From contig NC_089766.1 in the NCBI RefSeq assembly GCF_040412425.1, positions 49,507,297 through 49,571,296 on the forward strand: DNA of 64,000 bases. The letters run 5' to 3'. The notes beneath the pieces are model-generated. The model ran no database searches, was not told the DNA's origin, and worked only from the letters and a program-made list of their open reading frames with translations. The stretch is from Macrobrachium rosenbergii. Lineage: Eukaryota; Arthropoda; Malacostraca; Decapoda; Palaemonidae. Made by a program: the position numbers and the translations under genes. Positions 54,812-64,000 of the stretch are shown here, piece after piece (position 1 is the stretch's first letter; every line of letters starts with the position of its first letter).

Positions 54812-56357
54812 TTTCATCTCAGTAGAAGAGGGAATTTATATCCACCAGTTTTTCTCAAGTAGATTAGGAATTTATATCCACCAGTTTTTCCACCAGTTTT
54901 TTATATCCATCAGTTTTTCTCGTCTCAGTAGAATAGGGAATTTATATCCACCAGTTTTTCTCGTCTCAGTAGAATAGGGAATTTATATCCACCAGTTTTT
55001 CTCGTCTCAGTAGAATAGGGAATTTATATCCATCAGTTTTTCTCATCTCAGTAGATTAGGGAATTTATATCCATCAGTTTTTCTCATCTCAGTAGAAAAG
55101 GGAATTTATATCCATCAGTTTTTCTCATCTCAGTAGATTAGGGAATTTATATCCATCAGTTTTTCTCATCTCAGTAGAATAGGGAATTTATATCCATCAG
55201 TTTTTCTCATCTCAGTAGAAAAGGAATTTATATCCATCTGTTTTTCAGTAGATTAGGGAATTTATATCCATCAGTTTTTCTCATCTCAGTAGATTAGGGA
55301 ATTTATATCCACCAGTTTTTCTCATCTCAGTAGAATAGGGAATTTATATCCATCAGTTTTTCTCGTCTCAGTAGATTAGGGAATTTATATCCACCAGTTT
55401 TTCTCGTCTCAGTAGATTAGGAATTTATATCCACCAGTTTTCTCATCTCAGTAGAATAGGGAATTTATATCCATCCACTCATCTCAGTAGATTTTTATAT
55501 CCACCAGTTTTTCTCATCTCAGAATTAGGAATTTATATCCATCAGTTTTTCTCGTCTCAGTAGAATAGGAATTTATATCCACCAGTTTTTCTCATCTCAG
55601 TAGAATAGGGAATTTATATCCATCAGTTTTTTCTCGTCTCAGTAGAATAGGGAATTTATATCCACCAGTTTTTTCTCGTCTCAGTAGAATAGGGAATTTA
55701 TATCCACCAGTTTTTCTCATCTCAGTAGAATAGGGAATTTATATCCACCAGTTTTTCTCGTCTCAGTAGAATAGGGAATTTATATCCACCAGTTTTTCTC
55801 ATCTCAGTAGAATAGGGAATTTATATCCACCAGTTTTTCTCGTCTCAGTAGATTAGGGAATTTATATCCACCAGTTTTTCTCGTCTCAGTAGAATAGGAA
55901 TTTATATCCATCAGTTTTTCTCGTCTCAGTAGAATAGGAATTTATATCCATCAGTTTTTCTCATCTCAGTAGAATAGGGAATTTATATCCATCAGTTTTT
56001 CTCATCTCAGTAGATTAGGAATTTATATCCATCAGTTTTTCTCGTCTCAGTAGAATAGGAATTTATATCCATCAGTTTTCTCATCTCAGTAGAATAGGAA
56101 TTTATATCCATCAGTTTTCTCATCTCAGTAGATTAGGAATTTATATCCACCAGTTTTTCTCATCTCAGTAGAAAAGGGAATTTATATCCATCTGTTTTTC
56201 TCGTCTCAGTAGATTAGGAATTTATATCCATCAGTTTTTCTCATCTCAGTTTTTTTATATCCACCAGTTTTTCTCGTCTCAGTAGAATAGGGAATTTATA
56301 TTCACCAGTTTTTCTCATCTCAGTAGAATAGGGAATTTATATGCATCAGTTTTTCTG
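54812..56357 (+). repeat. 41-bp minisatellite, ~38 units
   Basis: The unit is approximately CTCAGTAGAATAGGGAATTT followed by ATATCCACCAGTTTTTCTCGT. Two positions are polymorphic across the array: CCACC or CCATC, and CTCGTCTC or CTCATCTC. Several units carry a GGG-to-GG or other small deletions. The array is AT-rich and stop-rich, with no coding potential. Confidence 0.97.
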
Positions 56358-56960
56358 TCTTTTTAGTATACATCCCAGTCTTCGTTTTGAAATACGTTAT
56401 TCAAATTGTAGTTTTTAACAAAACGGTGTTTTCTTTTCATTACATATTTGCAGAGGCACAGTTGCACTAACTTCCAGGTCTGATACTTTTTTTAATCTCA
56501 TGAGCGTTTTCGTCAGATAACCCGCAGTTAAAGAAGAAACTGATTATTGCAAGAACTTAATTATTTTATGTTTGTCTTATTTCTAGGCGTCTGAGCCCTT
56601 GCTCCTGAGTACAAATGAGTTTGACAGATTGAAAAGTAGTTAAAAAAAAAAAAAACGCTCGTTGTTGAAAGTTTTTTATTTCCATGGGCCATCGTTAATG
56701 ACGTCTTGAATGTAACTGGTTAGATCTAAAATATCATCGCATGTTTTTTGTCGGTATACTGTTATTTAGGAACAAGTGTCTATATTCAAGGTATAGGAGT
56801 TTTGAGATCCACTTTTCAGAAATATCAGAGACCACTGGAGTGTTCGATAGTTACTTCAATCAGCACTTACGCAGCCCGTGCACATTGCTTTATTTCTGCC
56901 TAGCCGAGTAAATGCTGCTTTCTTCCTTTCTCTCTACAAATCTTTAGCTGAAAACCCTTA
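56358..56960. other. Unassigned sequence
   Basis: Nothing recognised apart from a 13-base A-run near 56642. Confidence 0.4.
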
Positions 56961-56964
56961 AGGA

Positions 56965-57289
56965 CAGAGTCAACAGACTATAGACCCAAGAGGGCTCCAG
57001 CCTGCAGAGAGAGGCTAGGTATAGGAAAAGGTGATGAATGAAATAACTGAGGGAATATCAAATAAAACAGATACACTTGAAATTCAGGAGACGTCAGCAG
57101 CAGCAGAGAGCAGAAAAGAATTTGCTCCTCGCATAAATATTTGGAGATGAGAAGATAACATAACTTATTGGGCAAACTATTCCACATTTTAGCTGTAGCC
57201 AAGATGAAACCCTTAGCAAACTGAACATTGTTATACCTGGTGTTAGGAAACGACACTGTTTGCAGCACTCTGCCGAGGGTTGCGAGCAA
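56965..57289 (-). pseudogene. Decayed non-LTR retrotransposon ORF C-terminus
   Basis: The minus-strand frame includes GRVLQTVSFPNTRYNN, VQFAKGFILATAKM and WNSLPNKL. The pattern R(Y/T)xxxxFxxxFxxxxxxxWNxLPxxV is typical of the end of ORF2 in several non-LTR clades. The frame continues into a degraded Leu/Phe/Ser-rich tail. The 5' part of the element is replaced at 57290 by a family C insertion or junction. No catalytic motifs remain. Confidence 0.72.
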
Positions 57290-57552
57290 CCACTGCACTG
57301 TAGGCATCACGTAGGGCTGTTTGCGGCGTCCCTTCGGCCCCTAGCTGCAACCCCTTTCATTCCTTTTACTGTACCTTTGTTCATATTCTGTTTCTTCCAT
57401 CTTACTTTCCACCCTCTCCTAACAATTGGTTAATAGTGCAGCTGCGAGGTTTTCCTCCTGTTACACCTTTCAAACATTTTTACTGTCAATTTCCTTTTCA
57501 GCGCTGAATGACCTCATATGTCCCAGCGCTTGGCCTTCGACTTAAATTTAGT
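57290..57552 (+). mobile_element. Family C SINE-like retroposon, partial head
   Basis: Starts at CACTGCACTGTAGGCATCAC, so only the right half of the head hairpin is present. Body typical; the tail is decayed (TTAAATTTAGTG). Confidence 0.88.
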
Positions 57553-58199
57553 GTGTTAGTGAGCAAGCACAGCTAGGTCAAGTCAGGAAGAGCGCAGAGG
57601 ATGTTTGTCGTTGGGGAGAAAGGACCCCAAACATTTTTCCAAAAGGATGGAAAATATACATAAGGATTTTCAGGGCCCGGCCCTTAATTATTTTGGTTTT
57701 GTACTTGACCGTACCTAAGAAGTGTCTTCGTTTTACCCCCTTGTGTTGATAGCAGCTTCCCGTCATAGATCATAATTAGACTCCAGTCTAATGAGACTGT
57801 AATTGTTTTTTTTTTTTTAAGTAAGTCCACCTGCCTGCTATTAATGTGCCGAGAAATATCCATGCGAATATATATAGCGTGATGATAAGAGAAACTGAAG
57901 AACGATTTTTAAAAACGATTATTTCACCAGGAATTATGGATCTCTCTTTTACTGATTAAGAGCTAATCACCGGCGAAGCAGGACCTGAGTACTGATAAAA
58001 ACAAACATCCTGATCGGGGAAAAAAAAAAAAGGGAATAACGATGTATAAAATGTAATGATGAAAACATGCGGGTTTATCCAAACTTATCCGACCGATCTC
58101 GGTATTGTTGGAACGAGACAATAATTGGGTTGTTGTTATTATGACGAGCTTGTTGGCGCGCAACAACACGCTGCTCTGGAACCCGGCGCTCCCTGCATG
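57553..58199. other. Unassigned sequence
   Basis: Nothing recognised. Confidence 0.4.
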
Positions 58200-58515
58200 T
58201 CTCCACTACCCTCCCGATCCCCTACCTACCCCTCCACTACCCAGGGCGGACAAACAGGTTTGCCGGAGGAGGGTGGATGTGTCATGTCTCCCGTAACCCC
58301 CGATCTCCTACCTTATCCCGCCCTACCCAGGGCGGACAAACAGGTTTGCCAGAGGAGGGCGAATGTGTCATATCTCCCCTACCCTTCCGATCCCTTACCT
58401 ACCCCGCCTTACCCAGGGCGGACAAACAGGTTTGCCGGAGGAGTGTGGATGTGTCATGTCTCCCGTAACCCTCCCGATCCCCTACCTACCCCGCCCTACC
58501 CGGGGCGGACAAACC
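58200..58515 (+). repeat. 86-bp GC-rich minisatellite, ~3.7 units
   Basis: GGCGGACAAACAGGTTTGCC recurs at 58245, 58331 and 58417, and GGCGGACAAACCAGG follows at 58504; spacing is 86, 86 and 87 bp. The unit also has GGAGGRKGGATGTGTCATGT and CCGATCCCCTACCTACCCC. Open frames of up to 141 codons in three phases are by-products of a stop-poor unit. Confidence 0.94.
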
Positions 58516-58974
58516 AGGAAGATCCACTCGGATTTTATTATTATAGATAGATAGTTGGGAAGGCCCAATTTCGCCTCCGTCCAATTATGTCCCAGGTGAT
58601 CCATTGGAGCATTTCTCGCGTTAGTTCTGGTTGCTTGGTTGGCTTGAGAGTTTTACACAGTTTCCTTTATAAAGCCAGGTGGTAATCACAAGGGCTTCTC
58701 ACGCCTTGGGTCCTGTCACATCCTCGTGTAGTGGCTTGGTGTTCTTCGTGGCTTGCGTGATGGTACAATCAGGCAGTCTTTCCTTTATTTATATTTTTAT
58801 TTGCGCATTTATTTATTTTCGCTCTTATTTGCCAGTTTTACATGCGCTGAGATGTATTTGTTATTTTTAGATATCTAATCATTGTATCGATTAATTACTA
58901 TTTAATACACACAATACACATACATAAATATATATATTATTATTTTTTTGGGGGGGGGACGTGGACCCTCTACT
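58516..58974. other. Unassigned sequence
   Basis: Nothing recognised; a poly-G run at about 58951. Confidence 0.4.
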
Positions 58975-59069
58975 CTGTGAAAGCTTGCCAGGCGATGTCA
59001 TCTCATCATGAATAATGATAGGTCTCGTGATGAGATCGGTAGCATCTTCACCCACAAGGAAAATGTGAC

Positions 59070-59200
59070 AGCGTATCTGCCACATCTACATAATGTCCCG
59101 TCTTAGGTCAGAGTTTTATGAATCAAATCTGGGAAAAGTGGCAACGTCTAAAACGTACTACATGTTCGTAGTCATTTCGGTTTGACTGTAGGAAGAGAAG
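59070..59200 (+). repeat. Family G dispersed repeat, possibly part of a retroposon
   Basis: Matches the region at 21413-21535 in inverted orientation. The downstream sequence runs without interruption to an (AAT)n at 59396. The whole 59070-59474 stretch may thus be a retroposon with an AAT tail, though only the first 130 bp has a second copy here. Confidence 0.75.
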
Positions 59201-59392
59201 CGAACGCCTTTCGACTCGTGAGCAAGAACGGGCTGAGATGAGCAAGCTCGGTTAGAAACCCATTGCGCCTCTGTTGATCTAACCACTAATTTGTATCTGA
59301 TAATCAAACGACTGTTGGGGTTGCAGCCAAGCTTGAGAAGACCAGAGCCCTTCCCTTTGAAATGGAAGAGCAGGTGGTGAGGAAACAAACAG

Positions 59393-59395
<3 letters not shown>

Positions 59396-59474
<79 letters not shown>
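59396..59474. repeat. (AAT)n microsatellite
   Basis: About 26 AAT units. Confidence 0.98.
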
Positions 59475-59476
<2 letters not shown>

Positions 59477-59674
59477 GCATTCTTGCTGCTTCCCTTTACA
59501 GAAAAGAGGTTAAGTAATGGAAAATATTGTTCGGTATGAAAATTAGTTAATATCAGTGTATTTTCATATCATCTCCCCGAAATGAATGATCCACATATTT
59601 ATATTAAGACGTTTGTTTCCCCATTATAATTTGACGAACTGACAGCATGGTGCAAACGTAACGAAAAGAATTAC

Positions 59675-59720
<46 letters not shown>

Positions 59721-60636
59721 GCAGTAGACATTTTAAATCTTAGAAATTGTCATTAAAAAAGTAACTCGGTTAACAACATACTAACTTTTATGTTTGTCTT
59801 TCCCCTCTCGAAACCAGTGAGAAAATGGGTCGTATTAAAGAATGCTTGACAACCTTGGTAGTTTAGAACTATATCGCCTGAACAATAAAGATTATTCTCT
59901 AATAAGCTACCGGTATACCATTACCCTTTGATGATTTATGCTTCATGTTGAAGTACCAGTACTGTGAATACATCATTCGTTTGCAAAGCCTTTTGAGCGA
60001 CGAATACAACGTCGACTCGGTATTCATTTTATAAGGATCGTCACAGTGGCCTGATCTATTATTACTGATACTATTTTTCTTCCTGAGGAATCTATTTGTT
60101 CAATAACTCTTTTGACTTCAAGCCCTGCGGTGCTTCGGGCTCCATTGTCGGCGTTGTTAGTTTTGTGTGCTTTGAGTTTGTCCATTAGTCTTCTTTTATT
60201 TCTAGATTTTTCAAGTCTTAATATTTCAAGTAACTCATTTTTCAGAATGAGACCCGACTCTCAAGGCAACAGCATCATGAAGGCATATTTTCCACAATAA
60301 ATGAAAATGTTTACTATTCTTTGTCAAAAGCCTTTTCGAAAATCGACGCCCATGAAGTCAGTCACTTCCTCAGCGCAGACTTCGAACCAGCAGCTGTGGA
60401 TTCTACCGAGCAGTATCGTGACCGAGTCCACTTCAGCGCAGGAATGGCTCCATGATAATTAACCGTTATTACACATTCAGCTGGAAAAGGGGGCTGGGGA
60501 CGGCATTTTGGGGGTGCACCGGGGAAGGGAGATGTTTGGATCAATGCTGGAGTTTTGTCACTGCGATTTTCCATATGTCTTTTTTGGGAGCGCTCTTGAA
60601 AAATAATACTGGTAGACGACGGACGTCTTATTGAGA
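59475..60636. other. Unassigned sequence with one (GA)n run
   Basis: Contains a (GA)n run at 59679-59716. No coding or dispersed-repeat evidence seen in the remaining 1.1 kb. Confidence 0.45.
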
Positions 60637-60637
60637 G

Positions 60638-60813
60638 TATTACCGTACCTCCTTTCATATTCTCTTTCTTCCATCTTACTTTCCCCAAACCTCTCTTAAC
60701 AACTGATTCACAGTGCAACTGCGAGGTTTTCCTCCTGGTACACCTTTCAAATCTTTTTACTGCCAATTTCCGTTTCAGCGCTGAATGACCTCATAGGTTC
60801 CGGCGCTTGGCCC
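60638..60813 (+). mobile_element. Family C SINE-like retroposon, left part (interrupted)
   Basis: 5'-truncated copy from GTATTACCGTACCTCCTTTC to GGCGCTTGGCCC. The remaining tail (TAAATTCTATATTCCATTC) resumes at 61099-61124 after a family A insertion. Confidence 0.92.
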
Positions 60814-61091
60814 AAGTTCCTCTTTGGGCGAGTCGGTAGAGTTGTCGGCTAGCACTCGCCAGGCCCGAGTTCGAGTCTCCGGCCGGCTGATGAAGAATTA
60901 GAGGAATTTATTTCTGGTGATAGAAATTCATTTCTCGCTTTAATGTGGTTCGGATTTCGCAATAAGCTGTAGGTCCCGTTGCTAGGTAACCAATTGGTTC
61001 TTAGCCACGTAAAATAAGTCTGATCCTTCGGGCCAGCCCTAGGAGAGCTGTTAATCAGCTCAGTGGTTTGGTAAAACTAAAGTATACTTAA
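60814..61091 (+). mobile_element. Family A SINE, full length, nested in family C
   Basis: Head AAGTTCCTCTTTGGGCGAGT with B-box-like GAGTTCGAGTCTCCGG, which is the best-preserved B-box of the family here. It ends AGTATACTTAA. It interrupts family C between the CGCTTGGCC and CTTAAATTC parts, flanked by CTTGGCC (60806-60812) and CTTGGGC (61092-61098). This is a short imperfect target-site duplication. Confidence 0.94.
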
Positions 61092-61098
61092 CTTGGGC

Positions 61099-61124
61099 TT
61101 AAATTCTATATTCCATTCTATTCT
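61099..61124 (+). mobile_element. Family C 3' tail, right part
   Basis: TTAAATTCTATATTCCATTC completes the copy interrupted by the nested SINE. Confidence 0.88.
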
Positions 61125-62000
61125 CTCTTATTTTTGATGGGTTTCCGGTTACCTACAAAGTAAAATGCCTCAGCTTTCGACAGTTCTGTTAAGAGTTTCC
61201 AAACGTTGTCAGGATATTCTGAATCATGACGTTTTTCTGTAGATTTTAATATAATGCTTTCTGATTACTCCAACCCTTCCCATATTAGCTAATTAACATC
61301 GTGGAAGACTGGTTTTTCATTGTCGAAACTTGTGTATTTATGAATGTATGTGTACATGCATGTATTTTCATGCCTGCGCGATATTTTTTTACCGGAAAAT
61401 GCACAAGAAGTCAAAAGTAGGTAGAGAACAATATTGTAGTCTCAAATTCAGACTGGTAGAAGTGTAGGTATGCATGTATACATTGATGCGCATGGGAAAT
61501 ACATATATATACAGTATATATATACATATATATATATTTATATGTATATACATACACGTATTTATACACACACATACACATATGCTTGTGTGTGATTACA
61601 AAAAAATTGTTTAATGTTTTCATTATGTCTTCATGAAGTAATCTGATAAATTCAAATATGTTTCATGATGAACCTTATCTCTCTGAACTATTTGGTTAAA
61701 GTAATTGTCCCTTATCTGTTACATCGTTTATCGTAAATTTATTCTCACTTTATATGCAAATATTATCGACTTATTTCATTATTGTTGTTGCTGTTATACA
61801 TGTTGTTGGTCGAGAGTAATTGTTTAGCAATATTACAACGTCAATTACTGAATGCAAATTTCGCGTTCAAACGTTAAAAATTCGAGGACAGAGTAAATAG
61901 ATTAAAACTGGAGGACGCACAAAAGAGAATAATTAAAATTCAAAGACGGTAACAAACCGTAAAAATAATAAAGCAGAATATAAAATGCTAAAGATAAATA
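61125..62000. other. Unassigned sequence
   Basis: Impure TATA/ATAC low complexity at about 61500-61585. Otherwise nothing recognised. Confidence 0.4.
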
Positions 62001-62161
62001 AGTAAATAAATAGCAAACAAAAATTATAAGCCCGCATAAAAACATGGCAAAAAAAAAAAATCCATGAAGGGAACTTGAGAAAATTCAGTCTGAGAAGGCG
62101 GGCTTTGCATATTGCGGACAAAATTCGTTGTGTGCCGTTCGCGTAGGAGAGACGGAGGCAC

Positions 62162-62206
62162 GGAGGGGTATGGGGCATAGAGGGGGGGTTGTGGTCCTGG
62201 GGGTGG
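62162..62206 (+). other. G-rich tract with G-quadruplex potential
   Basis: Four G-runs of four or more: GGAGGGGTATGGGGCATAG, then AGGGGGGG, then TGGGGGTGG. Confidence 0.8.
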
Positions 62207-62321
62207 ATGAGAGGAGGTGGCACTTTGGTGACACTCCAGAGCCAAGTGTCGCCTGGTTATTGATTGACGCATTGTCACGTAGGTAGGTAGGTAGGTCCAG
62301 GTCGGTCCGTGCGAGGCTGCG

Positions 62322-62325
<4 letters not shown>

Positions 62326-62360
<35 letters not shown>
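62326..62360. repeat. (GT)n microsatellite
   Basis: About 17 GT units; a (GTAG)n run lies just upstream at 62280-62296. Confidence 0.96.
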
Positions 62361-62366
<6 letters not shown>

Positions 62367-62515
62367 CCTTCTGCCTCGTTGGTTATTATGAGGCTCTACG
62401 AGTTTTGCATGTTCGGTTTCGAGTGGATCGACACACACGCACGCACACACACAGGCACACCATCGCCCAGGAGTTCGTCGACACGGTGCGGCCCCCCCCC
62501 CCCTTTTTTTTTATT

Positions 62516-62518
<3 letters not shown>

Positions 62519-62552
<34 letters not shown>

Positions 62553-62605
62553 GACTACTTCGATGACCATTAGTTTTGCGACTCCATTTAATAATATTGA
62601 TAAAT

Positions 62606-62670
<65 letters not shown>

Positions 62671-62717
62671 GTTTTCTTAGATGCCCATTGTACTGCGACA
62701 CCAGTTAGTAATTTTAA

Positions 62718-62795
<78 letters not shown>
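62519..62795. repeat. Three (CT)n microsatellites with related linkers
   Basis: CT runs at 62519-62548, 62610-62664 and 62722-62795. The linkers share a GCGACTCC/GCGACACC and AATAATATTGATAAATC / AGTAATTTTAATAAATC pattern. This indicates a duplicated unit that contains the microsatellite, as at 40.6 kb. Confidence 0.93.
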
Positions 62796-62797
<2 letters not shown>

Positions 62798-62928
62798 AAA
62801 AGTCATGCTCTTTTAGATTTAGTAAAAACATCTGTCTGTGTTTATTTATATATATTTACTTTAGAAACGTGCAGTTGAAACATGTCGGTTTCTGAAAGAC
62901 GAAAAAGGAAGTTTTACGTGACACCAGT

Positions 62929-62934
<6 letters not shown>

Positions 62935-62995
<61 letters not shown>

Positions 62996-63059
62996 AAGAT
63001 GAAACCTGTTCATATGGAACAAGCCCACCAAAGTTGACTTGGAATTCAAGCTTTCAGAG

Positions 63060-63125
<66 letters not shown>

Positions 63126-63195
63126 AAGATGAAACCTGTTCATATGGAACAAGCCCACCAAAGGGGCTATTGACTTGGAATTCAAGCTTTCAGAG

Positions 63196-63270
<75 letters not shown>

Positions 63271-63340
63271 AAGATGAAACCTATTTATATGGAACAAGCC
63301 CACCAAAGGGGCCATTGACTTGGAATTCAAGCTTCTAGAA

Positions 63341-63409
<69 letters not shown>

Positions 63410-63600
63410 AGGACGAAATCTATTCATATGGAACAAGCCCACCAAAGGGACCACTGACTTGAAATACAAGCTTCCAAATAATATGGTGCTCATTAGGAAG
63501 AAGTAAGAGGAAGTAAAGGGAAAAAAGGATAGATCCCACTTATTAAAAAAGAAAAAATAAATTAATAAATAGATAGAAATGTATTAAAATGCAAGGAGAA
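62935..63600 (-). mobile_element. Tandem chain of four family D 3'-end units
   Basis: (ATT)n plus TTCAGAAGATGAAACCTGTT, ATGGAACAAGCCCACC and ATTCAAGCTT blocks are repeated four times. ATT runs start at about 62935, 63061, 63197 and 63340. The first three units keep only about 75 bp of family sequence. The fourth (rightmost) extends to the longer ATGTATTAAAATGCAAGG end. The first unit lacks the AGGGGCCATT block. Confidence 0.95.
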
Positions 63601-64000
63601 GTTCTGTGATTCTTTGTTGATAATTATACTGGTGGTGATAATCCTAGCAACAGCAATATTTATAATTTTGTGTTAATGATGAAGCTGTATTACATTATCA
63701 ACAAGTTGTTCCTGGTATTTTCAACAGATACTTTGTTGTGGCTATGGAGATATGAAAATGAACTACTTCCAGTCTCCCTTCACTTGCTAAAGATTATTTA
63801 TTTTTAGGAATTCATAAATTTTCAGGATATGAATGGATTGCATTATGTATATCTTTGGTTGAAAGAACTGTCCCTGCTAGATGCTTAAATGATGAAAGTT
63901 ATCCTATTGAATAACTGGACAAAATGAGCGATGTCAGTCTTTTATTTTTAGGTAAAAGTAAATTTACGTTAATTGAAAATGTTTTCCTTAATGCACTGTA
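63601..64000. other. Unassigned sequence at window end
   Basis: Nothing recognised. Confidence 0.4.

Noticed and set aside
58125..58550. 141-codon Pro/Gly/Cys-rich frame
   Set aside because: Encoded by the 86-bp array, with the same peptide appearing in other phases.

Overview
This window looks like nuclear, almost entirely non-coding DNA from an arthropod, most probably a decapod crustacean. Three things suggest this. Very long uninterrupted (TA)n, (GA/TC)n and (AAT/ATT)n tracts occur every 1-3 kb. There is a short degenerate array of CCTAA/TTAGG, the arthropod telomere motif. Several interspersed-repeat families recur in many copies. The species cannot be fixed from sequence alone. I see no operons, no bacterial-type genes, no rRNA or tRNA gene, no CRISPR array and no complete protein-coding gene. 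Nearly every ATG-initiated open frame is a translation of a microsatellite, a minisatellite or an interspersed repeat.

Four dispersed families explain much of the unique-looking DNA. Family A (five copies) is a ~280-bp SINE with a tRNA-like head; one copy has a perfect 16-bp target-site duplication. Family C (about fourteen copies) is a ~310-bp SINE-like retroposon with a head hairpin and an ATTCN-rich tail; most full-length copies have 9-13-bp target-site duplications. Family D is a LINE 3'-end-like sequence with an (AAT)n tail, present as truncated copies and as a tandem chain at 62.9-63.6 kb. A separate tRNA-headed SINE at 9.25-9.5 kb carries the same tail, a classic SINE/LINE partnership. 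Family B (seven copies) is a ~390-bp element built from four hairpins, resembling foldback or Helentron-like non-autonomous DNA elements. Four decayed fragments of non-LTR retrotransposon coding or 3' sequence (25.3, 36.3, 45.6 and 57.1 kb) are the only recognisable protein-derived sequences.

Layout. 0-9 kb: microsatellites, a 61-bp array carrying pol III B-box-like motifs, family A, B and C copies, and one weak exon-like frame (7.7 kb). 9-18 kb: the tRNA-SINE, a 31-bp minisatellite (10.4-11.5 kb), family B copies including one that has grown an internal array (17.6-17.96 kb), and a ~305-bp palindrome (15.87-16.17 kb). 18-31 kb: microsatellites, a full-length family A SINE, C and D copies, a GC-rich island (27.0-27.36 kb) and an unequal 220/246-bp duplication (30.3-30.8 kb). 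31-34 kb: a 1.37-kb array of a 22-bp unit, open in three frames on the minus strand. 34-51 kb: C, D and LINE fragments, a tandem (CT)n-bearing repeat, several inverted repeats, some around microsatellites, and an interstitial telomere-like tract. 51-64 kb: (TA)n tracts, a 1.5-kb array of a 41-bp unit, an 86-bp GC-rich array, a family A SINE nested in family C, and a chain of D tails.

The biology here is of repeats: retroposons seeding microsatellites, arrays growing inside mobile elements, and palindromes around or beside simple repeats. All family names A-G are labels local to this report.
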